DNA from: Jiangella alba
Lineage (GTDB): Bacteria; Actinomycetota; Actinomycetes; Jiangellales; Jiangellaceae
Assembly (NCBI RefSeq): GCF_900106035.1
Contig: NZ_FNUC01000001.1
Location: 124,001 to 188,000, forward strand
DNA length: 64,000 nucleotides
Direction of reading: 5' to 3'
Shown here: positions 34,095 to 43,567 of the stretch, piece after piece
Numbering within the stretch: position 1 is the first letter of the stretch
Layout of the letters: the number at the start of each line of letters is the position of its first letter
Made by a program: the position numbers and the translations under genes
The notes under the pieces: generated by a model
The model's input: only the letters and a program-made list of their open reading frames with translations
The model's database searches: none
Told to the model about the DNA's origin: nothing

Positions 34095-34121
34095 TGTCGG
34101 GAACGGCGCCGCCCGTTCGAC
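34095..34121 (+). promoter_or_regulatory. Candidate ECF42-type promoter
   Basis: TGTCGG at 34095-34100, a 17-bp spacer and CGAC at 34118-34121, located 36 bp before the DGPF gene start. The second DGPF/ECF42 module in this window has TGTCGA-N17-CGTC in the same relative place with a very similar spacer (both begin GAACG). ECF42 sigma factors are known to recognise a TGTCGA-type -35, so both modules look autoregulated. Confidence 0.55.
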
Positions 34122-34156
34122 GACAGCACAAGAGCATGACGACGAAGGGAGTCACG

Positions 34157-34546
34157 ATGCGCTTCATGTCGCTCATCCGGTCCGAGGAGCCCAACCCGGC
34201 GGGCCCGCCGCCGCCGGAGCTGTTCGAAGCGGTCGGCGAGCTCGCGCAGGACCTGAGCGTGTCCGGCGCGCTGGTCGACATGGGCGGGCTGCTGCCCAGC
34301 TCGGCCGGCGCCATCGTGTCGTTGGTCGACGGCCGCATCAGCGCGGTCGACGGGCCGTTCACCGAGGCCAAGGAGCTGATCGGCGGGTACGCGGTGCTCG
34401 AGGTGCGGTCCCGCGAGGAGGCGGTCGAGCTGAGTCGGCGGCTGCTGCGGGCGCACCAGCGGCACTGGCCCGGCTGGCAGGGATCATGCGAGCTGCGCCA
34501 GATCGAGGACGCCGACCACCCGCATCCGGACCTCCCGCGGGCGTAG
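34157..34546 (+). CDS. YCII-related (DGPF) domain protein
   Basis: 129 residues. Ferredoxin-like YCII fold with the signature ISAVDGPFTEAKELIGGYAVL (DGPF motif at about 66-69). DGPF proteins are the standard genetic partner of ECF42 sigma factors and probably their targets; biochemical role unknown. ATG at 34157 preceded by AAGGGAG. The sigma gene follows after 46 bp. Confidence 0.88.
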   Translation: MRFMSLIRSEEPNPAGPPPPELFEAVGELAQDLSVSGALVDMGGLLPSSAGAIVSLVDGRISAVDGPFTEAKELIGGYAVLEVRSREEAVELSRRLLRAHQRHWPGWQGSCELRQIEDADHPHPDLPRA

Positions 34547-34592
34547 CACCCGCGAGGTTGCCCGCCGTCGCCGCCGGTGGTCTCATCGACGG

Positions 34593-35846
34593 GTGAGCGA
34601 CGAGACCACCCGGGCCGCCGTCGAGGCCGTCTGGCGGCTGGAGTCGACGCGGCTGGTGGCGGGGCTGGTGCGGATCGTCCGCGACGTCGGGCTGGCGGAG
34701 GATCTCGCGCAGGACGCGCTGGTCGCGGCGCTGGACTCGTGGCCGCGGTCGGGCATCCCGGACCGGCCGGCGGCCTGGCTGATGACGATCGCCAAGCGCC
34801 GCGCCGTCGACCTCTACCGGCGGCACGAGCGCCGCGACGTCCTCTATGCGGCGATCGCCCGCGACCGCGGCGCGGACGTCGTCGAGCCCGACTTCGCGGC
34901 CGCCGTCGACCACGTCGAGGACGACGTGCTGCGGCTGATGTTCGTCTGCTGCCACCCGTCGCTGACCCCCGAGGCGCAGACGACGCTGACGCTCAAGCTG
35001 GTCGGCGGGCTGAGCAGCCGCGAGATCGCCCGCGCCTACCTGACGTCGGAGGCGACCATCACGCAGCGGGTCGGCCGGGCCAAGCGGACGCTCACCGAGG
35101 CCGGCGCCGCCCTGGACGAGCCGGCCGGCGCCGACCGCGCGGCGCGGCTCACCACCGTCCTCGGCGTGGTGTACCTGCTGTTCAACGAGGGGTACTCGGC
35201 CACGGAGGGCGGCGACTGGACCCGGCCCGACCTGTGCGCCGAGGCGGTCCGGCTGGGCCGCATCATGGCGACGCTGGTGCCGGACGATCCCGAGGTGCAC
35301 GGCCTGTCCGCGCTGATGGAGCTGCAGTCGTCGCGGCTGCGCGCCCGGGTCGGGCCCGACGGCGAGCCGGTGCTGCTGCGCGACCAGGACCGCGGCCGCT
35401 GGGACCACGTCCGCATCGGCCGCGGCCTCGCCGCCCTGGACCGGTCGGCGGCGCTGGCCCAGCAGCCCGGGCCGTACGCGCTGCAGGCCGAGATCGCCGC
35501 CTGCCACGCCCGCGCCGCCCGCGCCGAGGACACCGACTGGGCCGCCATCGCCGCGCTGTACGAGCGGCTCGGCCGGGTCAGCGGCACCGCCGTCGTCGAG
35601 CTGAACCGCGCCGTCGCCCTGAGCATGGCGTACGGGCCGCAGGCGGGACTGGAGCTGCTCGACCAGATCGCCGGCGCCCCGGCGCTGCGCGGCTACCACC
35701 TGCTGCCGAGCGTCCGCGGCGACCTGCTGGAACGCCTCGGCCGGCCCGAGGAGGCGCGCGCGGAGTTCGAGCGGGCGGCCGAGCTGACCCGCAACGACCG
35801 CGAGCGCCGGCTGCTGCTCGACCGCGCCCGCCGGCTCGCGCCCTGA
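34593..35846 (+). CDS. ECF42-type RNA polymerase sigma factor with C-terminal TPR-like domain
   Basis: 417 residues. Region 2 in the first 75 residues (VWRLESTRLVAGLVRIVRDVGLAEDLAQDALVAALDSWP), region 4 around 125-165 (LTLKLVGGLSSREIARAYLTSEATITQRVGRAKR), then a long helical extension with VVYLLFNEGYSAT characteristic of the group. ECF42 has no anti-sigma factor; the extension is thought to regulate it. GTG start. Its stop directly abuts the fructokinase stop (TGATCA). Confidence 0.92.
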   Translation: MSDETTRAAVEAVWRLESTRLVAGLVRIVRDVGLAEDLAQDALVAALDSWPRSGIPDRPAAWLMTIAKRRAVDLYRRHERRDVLYAAIARDRGADVVEPDFAAAVDHVEDDVLRLMFVCCHPSLTPEAQTTLTLKLVGGLSSREIARAYLTSEATITQRVGRAKRTLTEAGAALDEPAGADRAARLTTVLGVVYLLFNEGYSATEGGDWTRPDLCAEAVRLGRIMATLVPDDPEVHGLSALMELQSSRLRARVGPDGEPVLLRDQDRGRWDHVRIGRGLAALDRSAALAQQPGPYALQAEIAACHARAARAEDTDWAAIAALYERLGRVSGTAVVELNRAVALSMAYGPQAGLELLDQIAGAPALRGYHLLPSVRGDLLERLGRPEEARAEFERAAELTRNDRERRLLLDRARRLAP

Positions 35847-36773
35847 TCAGGCCGGGCTGACGGCGTCCAGCTCCGCGCGCGTGGGCGGGTTGGCGCCGGC
35901 CCGGGAGACGGTGACGGCGGCGGCGAGCGTGGCCCGGCGCACCACGCGTTCGACGACGGCGGCGGGAACGGCGCGCAGCAGCGGCCGGGCGGCGCCGCCG
36001 AGCAGGCCCTCGTCCCAGAGGCCGTCGAGCAGGCCGGCGGTGAACGAGTCGCCGGCGCCGACGGTGTCCGCGACGGTGACCGAGGCCGCGGGCACGTGCA
36101 CCTCTCCCCCGGCGGTGACGGCGACCGCGCCGTCGCCGCCCAGCGTGACGACGACGAGCGCCGGGCCGAGCCGCAGCCAGTCGCGGGCGACGTCGATCGC
36201 GGCGCGGCCGGGCGCGAGGTACGCGGTGTCCTGGTCGCTGGCCTTGACGACGTCGCTGCCGGCCACCAGGCGCTCGACCCGGTCGCGCAGGTCGCCGGCG
36301 CCGCCCATGAGGTCCGGCCGGATGTTCGGGTCGTAGCTGACGGTGCTGCCCGCCCGCACGTCGCGGGCCAGCCGCTCGACCGCCGCCGCGCCGGGCTGGA
36401 CCGTCGTCGCCAGCGAGCCGGTGTGCAGCACCAGCGGCGGCTCCGCGACGGCGACCGGCCCGAGGTCCCAGGTCAGCTCGAACCGGTACTCCGCCGACCC
36501 GTCGGCGCCCAGGCGGGCGACGGCCGACGACGTCCGCGCGGCGGCGCCCTGGGTGCGGACCTCGACGCCGGCCGAGGCGAGGTGCGCGCGGATGGCGGCG
36601 CCGTCGGCGTCGTCGCCCAGCTCGGTGACCAGCGCCGTCCGCCGGCCCAGCCGCCCGAGCCCGTACGCCACGTTCGCCGGGCTGCCGCCGGGGTGCCGGG
36701 CCTCGGTGCCGTCGCGCTCGACGATGACGTCGGTCAGCGCCTCGCCGACGACGACCGCCAGGCCCGCCGTCAC
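35847..36773 (-). CDS. PfkB-family carbohydrate kinase (fructokinase)
   Basis: 308 residues with HPGGSPANVAYGLGRLG near the start and the PfkB signature ADTVGAGDSFTAGLLDGL (catalytic Asp in GAGD). Phosphorylates fructose to fructose-6-phosphate. GTG overlaps the LacI stop. The fructan hydrolase and fructose-type importer on the other side of LacI support fructokinase specificity. Confidence 0.88.
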   Translation of the reverse strand: MTAGLAVVVGEALTDVIVERDGTEARHPGGSPANVAYGLGRLGRRTALVTELGDDADGAAIRAHLASAGVEVRTQGAAARTSSAVARLGADGSAEYRFELTWDLGPVAVAEPPLVLHTGSLATTVQPGAAAVERLARDVRAGSTVSYDPNIRPDLMGGAGDLRDRVERLVAGSDVVKASDQDTAYLAPGRAAIDVARDWLRLGPALVVVTLGGDGAVAVTAGGEVHVPAASVTVADTVGAGDSFTAGLLDGLWDEGLLGGAARPLLRAVPAAVVERVVRRATLAAAVTVSRAGANPPTRAELDAVSPA

Positions 36774-37828
36774 CGGGCCTCCGGCGCGATCTCGCCCGAC
36801 CCGCGCGGCACCGTCGTCGTCGGCAACAGCAGCCGCCGCGACCGGCCGCGGTCGCCGTCGAGCCGCTGGAACAGCAGTTCGGCGGCGGCCCGGCCCATGG
36901 CTGCGGGATCCTGCGCGATGACGCTGACCCGCGGCTGGAGGAGGTCGGCCAGCGGGAAGTCGTCGAAGCCGATGAGGGCGACGCGGTGTTCCAGCCCGAG
37001 CTCCTGCAGGGCCGTGATGGCGCCGATGGTGACGAGGTTCTGGCTGGCGAACAGCGCGGTCGGGGCGTCGTCGCCCGGACGGCGCAGCAGCGCGGTTGTC
37101 GCGCGCGCGGCGTCGTCGACGGTGTGGAGGTCGTGGACGACGTGCGCGGGGGCGGACGCCAGCCCGCGCTCGAGCAGCGCCCGCTGGTAGCCGGCGAAGC
37201 GCTGCTGGGCGGTCGGGATGAGCTCGAGGTCGCCGAGGTAGGCGATGCGGCGGTGACCGGCGTCGGCCAGGTGGTGCACGGCGTCGCGGGCGCCGGCCTC
37301 GTTGTCGGAGAGGACGCAGTCGGCGAGCAGGCCCTGCGGCTGGCGGTCGACGAACACCAGCGGGGTGCCGGCCTCCATCTCCGCGCGCAGGTAGCCCTGG
37401 TCCTCGCCGACCGGCGCGATGATGAGGCCGTCGACACGGCGCTCGGTGAACGCGCGGACGAGGGCCCGCTCGCGCTGCTGGTCCTCGTCGACGCTGCCGG
37501 CGAGGATGAGCACCCGGCGCTCGTTGGCGACGTCCTCGACGGCGCGCAGCAGCACGCTGGAGAACGGGTTCGCGAGGTCTTCGAGCACGGTGCCGATGGC
37601 CGCGGTGCGCCCGCTGGACCGGCGCAGCGCGCTGGCCGACACGTTCGGCCGGTAGTCGAGCCGGCTGACGGCCAGCCGGACGGCGTCGACCTTCTGCGGC
37701 GTGACCCCGGACTCGCCGTTGACCACCCGCGAGACCGTCTTCATGCTGACACCGGCCATGGCGGCGACGTCGCGCAGCGTGGCACGCGGCCGGTACGGCG
37801 TGGTCGCCGGATCGGCGTGTTCGGTCAT
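36770..37828 (-). CDS. LacI-family regulator of the fructan locus
   Basis: 352 residues. HTH LRDVAAMAGVSMKTVSRVVNGESGVTPQKV at about 15-44, then a LacI sugar-sensing domain. ATG at 37828 follows GGAGGGG; the apparent upstream extension is intergenic. Divergent from the GH32 gene; two perfect TGACAA-N2-TTGTCA palindromes lie between them. Expected to release DNA on binding fructose or a fructo-oligosaccharide. Confidence 0.93.
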   Translation of the reverse strand: MTEHADPATTPYRPRATLRDVAAMAGVSMKTVSRVVNGESGVTPQKVDAVRLAVSRLDYRPNVSASALRRSSGRTAAIGTVLEDLANPFSSVLLRAVEDVANERRVLILAGSVDEDQQRERALVRAFTERRVDGLIIAPVGEDQGYLRAEMEAGTPLVFVDRQPQGLLADCVLSDNEAGARDAVHHLADAGHRRIAYLGDLELIPTAQQRFAGYQRALLERGLASAPAHVVHDLHTVDDAARATTALLRRPGDDAPTALFASQNLVTIGAITALQELGLEHRVALIGFDDFPLADLLQPRVSVIAQDPAAMGRAAAELLFQRLDGDRGRSRRLLLPTTTVPRGSGEIAPEAR

Positions 37829-37891
37829 GGACCCCTCCGATCGAGAACAGTACCGGCCGGCCCCGGCGGAACCCGCGCCGCAACCCTCCTT

Positions 37892-37905
37892 TGACAACAT
37901 TGTCA
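37892..37905. promoter_or_regulatory. LacI operator 1
   Basis: TGACAA-CA-TTGTCA, a perfect 6-2-6 inverted repeat 64 bp upstream of the lacI start. Identical arms recur at 37991-38004. LacI-family sites have this even-spaced symmetry. Confidence 0.75.
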
Positions 37906-37957
37906 GACCGATTCGCCGGCCCGCATCATCGCCCCGTAACACCGCAGAAAGCAAGTA

Positions 37958-37986
37958 TTGACACGCCCGGCACGAACCTCCACACT
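37958..37986 (+). promoter_or_regulatory. Candidate promoter of the fructan operon
   Basis: TTGACA at 37958-37963, 17-bp spacer, CACACT at 37981-37986. The -35 is perfect, the -10 weak. Operator 2 starts 5 bp after the -10, so bound LacI would cover the transcription start. Confidence 0.45.
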
Positions 37987-37990
37987 CCCC

Positions 37991-38004
37991 TGACAAGGTT
38001 GTCA
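37991..38004. promoter_or_regulatory. LacI operator 2
   Basis: TGACAA-GG-TTGTCA, perfect 6-2-6 palindrome with the same arms as operator 1, 99 bp away and 41 bp before the GH32 start codon. Two sites allow DNA looping. Confidence 0.78.
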
Positions 38005-38045
38005 GAGCGCATCCACGACGATCACTGGCAAGGGAGCTGGGACGT

Positions 38046-40001
38046 ATGCGCAGGAGAGTGCGGACCGCCGTGGCGACACTCGCCGCGGCCGCCGGCATCG
38101 CGGGCGTGATGGTGCAGTCCGGTTCGGCCGGGACGGTGCAGGACTACCCGGAGTTCCCCTACCCCGTCACCAACTACCAGGAGGACAACCGCGGCCAGTT
38201 CCACTTCAGCTCGCGCGGCGGCTGGATCAACGACGTCAACGCGCCGCTCTACTACGACGGCGAGTACCACCTCTACTACCAGCACAACCCGCACGGCCTG
38301 CAGTGGGACACCATGCACTGGGGGCACGCGACCAGCACCGACCTCGTGCACTGGAAGCAGCAGCCGATCGCGCTGGAGCCCGGCGTGCACCCCGGCAACC
38401 TGTTCTCGGGCGGCGGCGTGGTCGACACCGAGAACGTCAGCGGGCTGAAGGACGGCGAGGACGACCCGATCGTCGTCTACTCCGGGACCGACGGCGTCAC
38501 GGTGTTCTACTCCACCGATGGCGGGTCCACGTTCCAGACCTACGACGGCGGCACCCCGGTGGCGAAGCCCGCCGGCACCAGCCGCGACCCGAAGGTGTTC
38601 CGGGACGAGGCGACCGGCACGTGGGGCATGGTCGTCTGGTCCGACGAGGGCGGCAACGGCGTCAACTTCTACACCTCCGACGACCTGCTGACCTGGACGT
38701 TCGCCTCGCGCTACCAGGCCGGCTGGCTGTTCGAGTGCCCCGACTTCGTCGCCATGCCGCTCGACGGCGACCCGGGCAACGTCCAGTGGGTGCTCAGCGA
38801 CGCGAGCGGCGAGTACGTCACCGGCGCGTGGGACGGCACGACGTTCAGCACCGACCAGACCACGCCGCTGCGGTTCAACCAGGGCAACAGCCAGTTCGGC
38901 GGCTCGTACTACGCCGGGCTGACGTTCATGAACCTGCCCGACGACCGCGTGGTGTCGATGGCCTGGCAGCCCGGCAACGCCGGCACGATCTGGACCGGCA
39001 ACATGACGTTCCCGGTGCAGATGCGGCTGGAGACGGTGGACGGGCGGCCGACGGTGCTCAGCACGCCGGTCGGCGAGATCGAGGGCCTGCGCACGGACAC
39101 GCAGACGTGGAAGCCGCGCATGCTCGACGGCCCCCGCGCGGCCGAGCTGCTCGACGGGGTCGACATGGACACCGTCGAGATCGAGGCCGAGTTCGAGGTC
39201 ATCGGGCGGACGGAGTCGCGGTTCGGGTTCCGCCTCGGCACCGGCGAGGACGGCTGGTTCGACCACGAGGTGGTCTACGACTCCGCGACGCAGACGCTGG
39301 ACGGCGTCCCGCTGCCGCTGGAGGACGGCAAGGTGCGGCTGCGGCTGCTGGTCGACCGCGGCCAGCTGGAGATCTTCGGCAACGACGGCCGGCTCTACCG
39401 CAGCCTCAACGTCAACTTCGACAGCATGCCCGGCGACGACGCCATGGAGCTGTTCGTCGACGGCCGGGTCCGGCTGACGAACCTCGCCGTGCACCAGCTC
39501 GGCTCGATCTGGGGCGGCGAGTCGACGCTGACCTCGAACCTCGGCGGCAAGTGGTACACCGACTCCGGCGTCTGGTCCGACGTGTCCGGCGGCAAGCAGG
39601 GCACCAGCGGCGGCGACGCGTTCTACCTCAACACCACAACCGGCACCGACTTCACCTACGAGGCCGACGTCACGCTGAACTCCGGCACCGCGGCGGCCCT
39701 GACGTTCCGCTCCAACCGCGACGCCAGCCGGCACTACACCGCCAACGTCGACTCGCGCGCGAACGTGATCAAGCTGTGGCGGCCCGGCCGCGACATCGCC
39801 ACCTACCCGCTCGCCGTCGAGCTCGGGCGCACGTATCACCTGAAAGTGGTGGCCGTGGGTCCGCGCCTCCGGGTATACCTCGACGACGCCGCGGAGCCCG
39901 TCATCGACGCCGTCGACGACACCATCACCAGCGGCCAGTTCGGCCTGAACGTGTTCAACGGCACCGCCGTGATCGACGACGTGCAGGTGAGCGAACCGTG
40001 A
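38046..40001 (+). CDS. Secreted GH32 fructan hydrolase (levanase/inulinase type) with C-terminal sandwich domain
   Basis: 651 residues. Sec signal peptide (cleavage near 29), five-bladed GH32 propeller and beta-sandwich, then a further sandwich domain from about 490 (TLTSNLGGKWYTDSGVW...) of the type often used for polysaccharide binding. Catalytic residues: nucleophile Asp63 in WINDVNAP (consensus WMNDPNG, slightly divergent), SRDPK transition-state Asp181, and acid/base Glu230 in FECPD. Releases fructose or fructo-oligosaccharides from levan or inulin outside the cell. AGGGAG precedes the ATG. A fructose importer follows by 26 bp. Confidence 0.9.
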   Translation: MRRRVRTAVATLAAAAGIAGVMVQSGSAGTVQDYPEFPYPVTNYQEDNRGQFHFSSRGGWINDVNAPLYYDGEYHLYYQHNPHGLQWDTMHWGHATSTDLVHWKQQPIALEPGVHPGNLFSGGGVVDTENVSGLKDGEDDPIVVYSGTDGVTVFYSTDGGSTFQTYDGGTPVAKPAGTSRDPKVFRDEATGTWGMVVWSDEGGNGVNFYTSDDLLTWTFASRYQAGWLFECPDFVAMPLDGDPGNVQWVLSDASGEYVTGAWDGTTFSTDQTTPLRFNQGNSQFGGSYYAGLTFMNLPDDRVVSMAWQPGNAGTIWTGNMTFPVQMRLETVDGRPTVLSTPVGEIEGLRTDTQTWKPRMLDGPRAAELLDGVDMDTVEIEAEFEVIGRTESRFGFRLGTGEDGWFDHEVVYDSATQTLDGVPLPLEDGKVRLRLLVDRGQLEIFGNDGRLYRSLNVNFDSMPGDDAMELFVDGRVRLTNLAVHQLGSIWGGESTLTSNLGGKWYTDSGVWSDVSGGKQGTSGGDAFYLNTTTGTDFTYEADVTLNSGTAAALTFRSNRDASRHYTANVDSRANVIKLWRPGRDIATYPLAVELGRTYHLKVVAVGPRLRVYLDDAAEPVIDAVDDTITSGQFGLNVFNGTAVIDDVQVSEP

Positions 40002-40026
40002 GCCGCGCCATTCAGGAGGAATCGTC

Positions 40027-41121
40027 ATGACCACATCCCGGCCGCGCCGGACCCGGTTCGCCGGTGTCGTCGCCGTCACCGCCGCCACCGTGCTCACGGC
40101 GGGCGCGTGTGGCGGGGACGACGACGGCGGGGGCACGACGTCCGGCGACGGCGAGACCGTCGCCGTCACCCTCATCACCAAGGACTCGATCAACCCGTTC
40201 TTCGTCGCCATGCAGGACGGCGCGAAGGAGGTCGCCGAGCAGGAGAACGTCGACCTCACCATCGCCGCGGGCGCCGAGGACGGCGACGAGGAGGGCCAGA
40301 TCCAGGCCATCGAGAACGCCATCGCCGCAGGTGAGCAGGGCATTCTCATCGTGCCGAACGGCCCGGGCGTGAACCCGGCGATCGAGCGGGCCCGCGACGC
40401 CGGCCTGTTCGTCATCGCGCTGGACACCCCGCCCGACCCCACCGACATCGTCGACATCACCTTCGCCACGGACAACTTCGAGGCCGGCGAGCTGATCGGC
40501 CAGTGGGCGGCGGCGCAGCTGGGCGGGCAGCCGGCGACCATCGCGCTGCTGGACCTGTTCAACGACAAGATCGTCTCGGTCGACTACAACCGCGACCAGG
40601 GGTTCCTGTCGGGCATGGGCATCGAGCTCGGCGACGACAAGCGCAACGGCGACGAGGCGGCCACCGGGAACTACTCCGGCGGCACGTACGAGATCGTCTG
40701 CAACGAGCCGACCGGCGGCGCCGAGGACGGCGGCCGCACGGCCATGGAGAACTGCCTGACCCGCAACCCGGACATCAACGTCGTCTACACGATCAACGAG
40801 CCGTCCGCGGCCGGCGCGCACGCGGCGCTGGAGGCGGCCGGCGTCGCCGAGAACGTGCTGATCGTCTCCGTCGACGGCGGCTGCGACGGCGTCCAGGCGG
40901 TGCAGGAGGGCCGCATCGGCGCCACGTCGCAGCAGTACCCGCTGCTCATGGCGTCCGAGGGGGTCAAGGCCATCGCCGACATCGCCCGCGGCGGCGAGCC
41001 GCCGACGCCCAGCGACGGCCTCGACTTCTTCAACACCGGGGTCGCGCTGGTGACGGACACGCCGGCCGACGGCGTCGAGAGCATCGACACGACCGAGGGC
41101 GCGGACAAGTGCTGGGGCTGA
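40027..41121 (+). CDS. Fructose-type ABC transporter substrate-binding lipoprotein (FrcB/RbsB-like)
   Basis: 364 residues. Lipobox TAGAC (Cys28), acidic linker, then a ribose/fructose-type binding protein (VTLITKDSINPFFVAMQDGAKEVAEQ, IVPNGPGVNPAIERARDAGLFVIALDT, VSVDGGCDGVQAVQEG). Delivers fructose or oligofructose to the CUT2 permease. AGGAGGAATCGTC precedes ATG. Overlaps the permease gene start by 13 bp. Confidence 0.92.
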   Translation: MTTSRPRRTRFAGVVAVTAATVLTAGACGGDDDGGGTTSGDGETVAVTLITKDSINPFFVAMQDGAKEVAEQENVDLTIAAGAEDGDEEGQIQAIENAIAAGEQGILIVPNGPGVNPAIERARDAGLFVIALDTPPDPTDIVDITFATDNFEAGELIGQWAAAQLGGQPATIALLDLFNDKIVSVDYNRDQGFLSGMGIELGDDKRNGDEAATGNYSGGTYEIVCNEPTGGAEDGGRTAMENCLTRNPDINVVYTINEPSAAGAHAALEAAGVAENVLIVSVDGGCDGVQAVQEGRIGATSQQYPLLMASEGVKAIADIARGGEPPTPSDGLDFFNTGVALVTDTPADGVESIDTTEGADKCWG

Positions 41122-42136
41122 GCACCGAACCGGGCGGGGCGGCGGCGGAGCTGGAGCGCCGCCGCCGCGCCCCCGCCCAGCGCGTCCAGCACCTGCTGCA
41201 CACCCACCCCGCACTCAGCCCGGCGATCATCCTACTGCTGACGTGCGTCGCGTTCACCCTGCTCAACGACCGGTTCGCCGCGCCGGCCGCGCTGTCGCTG
41301 CTGATCCAGCAGACGGCGGTCGTGGCGGCGCTGGCGATCGGCCAGACGCTGATCATCCTGACCGCCGGCATCGACCTGTCCGTCGGGGCCATCGCGGTGC
41401 TGTCGTCGATGCTGGCCGCCATGCTCGCCGCCGAGCACGGCGTGCCGGCGCCGCTCGCGCTGGTCGTCGGCGTCGCGACGGGCATGGCGGCGGGCAGCCT
41501 CAACGGGCTGCTGGTGACCCGGGTCGGGCTGCCGCCGTTCATCGTCACGCTCGGCACGCTCAGTGTGTTCACCGCGATCGTGCTGATCTACACCGGCGGG
41601 CAGAGTGTGCCGGGCGCCGACCTCCCCGACTGGCTGACCTGGACCGGGACGACGTTCCCGCTGGGCGACTTCCGGCTCACCTACGGCGTCGTGCTGGTGG
41701 CGCTGATGTACCTGGTGGTCGGCTGGGCGCTGAGCCAGACCGCCTGGGGCCGGCACGTGTACGCCGTCGGCGACGACTCCGACGCGGCGCGGCTGGCCGG
41801 CATCCGGGTCAGCCGGGTGCTGTTCAGCGTCTACGCCGTGGCCGGGCTGATCTACGGGCTGGCGGCGTGGGTGCTGATCGGGCGGGCCGGCGCGGCCAGC
41901 CCGAACGCCATCGCCGACGCCAACCTCGAGTCGATCACGGCGGTCGTGATCGGCGGGACCAGCCTGTTCGGCGGCCGCGGCGGCATCCTCGGGACGCTGC
42001 TCGGCGCGCTGATCGTCCAGTCGTTCGCCGTCGGGCTGTCGCTGGCCGGCGTCGACGACCAGTACCGGCTGCTCGCCGTCGGCATCCTCGTCATCGCGGC
42101 GGTGTCGGTGGACCAGTGGATCAGGAGGGTGCGGGC

Positions 42137-42140
<4 letters not shown>
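41109..42140 (+). CDS. CUT2-type sugar ABC transporter permease (FrcC-like)
   Basis: 343 residues with 8-10 predicted helices and the conserved LIILTAGIDLSVGAIAVLSSM, LNGLLVTRVGLPPFIVTLGTL and GGTSLFGGRGGILGTLLGALI motifs of ribose/fructose permeases. GTG at 41109 chosen as the most upstream start consistent with the binding-protein end; a methionine-free N-terminus makes later starts less likely. ATGA overlap with the ATPase gene. Confidence 0.9.
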
Positions 42141-42904
<764 letters not shown>

Positions 42905-42937
42905 GGAAGGCGCGCCGGGGCCTTACACTCTGGTGCC

Positions 42938-43567
42938 GTGATGACGGAGTCGGGGGGCCGGCTGCGGCGCCTGGGCTCGCGTGCCCCGCGCCAGCACCTG
43001 CCACTGGCGGGCAGCGCGGCCGGCGCGATCGTGCTGGCCGTGCTGGTCGCCGGCGGCTTCGACCCGATGGAGAAGCCGGCCGCCGAGATCGAGCCGCTGG
43101 CCGTCGGCGAGGCCGTCGACCTCGGGCCGTTCGTCGTCACGGCCGACCGGCTGCGGGTGGTCGACGAGCTGCCGGGCGTGTCCGAGGGCGACGACGACAC
43201 CCGCGTGCTGGCGCTGGTCGCGACCGTCACCGCGACCGGCACGACGACGCAGTACGGCGCGATGCTGTCCGAGAGCGTCGCGCTCGACGGGGTGCCCGGC
43301 CTGGCCGGCGACGACCTCGTGCCCGCCGACGACGTCTACGTCATGGCCGACGGCACCCGCCTCGACGCCGTCCAGCCGGGGCTGGAGTACGAGGTCGCGC
43401 TGGTGTGGGAGCAGGACGCGCGCGCCGACGCCCCGTCCGAGGCGCGGCTGGTGCTGGTCGGGCGGACGCTGCGGGAGAGCTCGATCGACCGGTCGATGGA
43501 GTGGCTGGACCCCGCGCCCGCCGTCGCCGGCCCCATCGACGTCACCGTGCCCGAGGACGAGTCGTGA
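42938..43567 (+). CDS. Membrane-anchored extracytoplasmic protein of unknown function (1 of 3)
   Basis: 209 residues. Basic N-terminus, one hydrophobic helix at about 24-40 (LAGSAAGAIVLAVLVAGGF), then a soluble extracellular beta-rich region (FVVTADRLRVVDELPGVSEGDDDTRVLALVATVT). No family recognised; resembles DUF4352-like sandwich proteins in general pattern only. GTG start (ATG follows at once). Stop overlaps the next gene (GTGA), first of three similar genes. Confidence 0.7.
   Translation: MMTESGGRLRRLGSRAPRQHLPLAGSAAGAIVLAVLVAGGFDPMEKPAAEIEPLAVGEAVDLGPFVVTADRLRVVDELPGVSEGDDDTRVLALVATVTATGTTTQYGAMLSESVALDGVPGLAGDDLVPADDVYVMADGTRLDAVQPGLEYEVALVWEQDARADAPSEARLVLVGRTLRESSIDRSMEWLDPAPAVAGPIDVTVPEDES

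Noticed and set aside
38022-40568. 848-codon minus-strand frame over the GH32 gene
   Set aside because: Composition is Val/Asp/His/Arg-rich shadow of the GH32 coding strand, with no domain; the opposite strand has all catalytic motifs.
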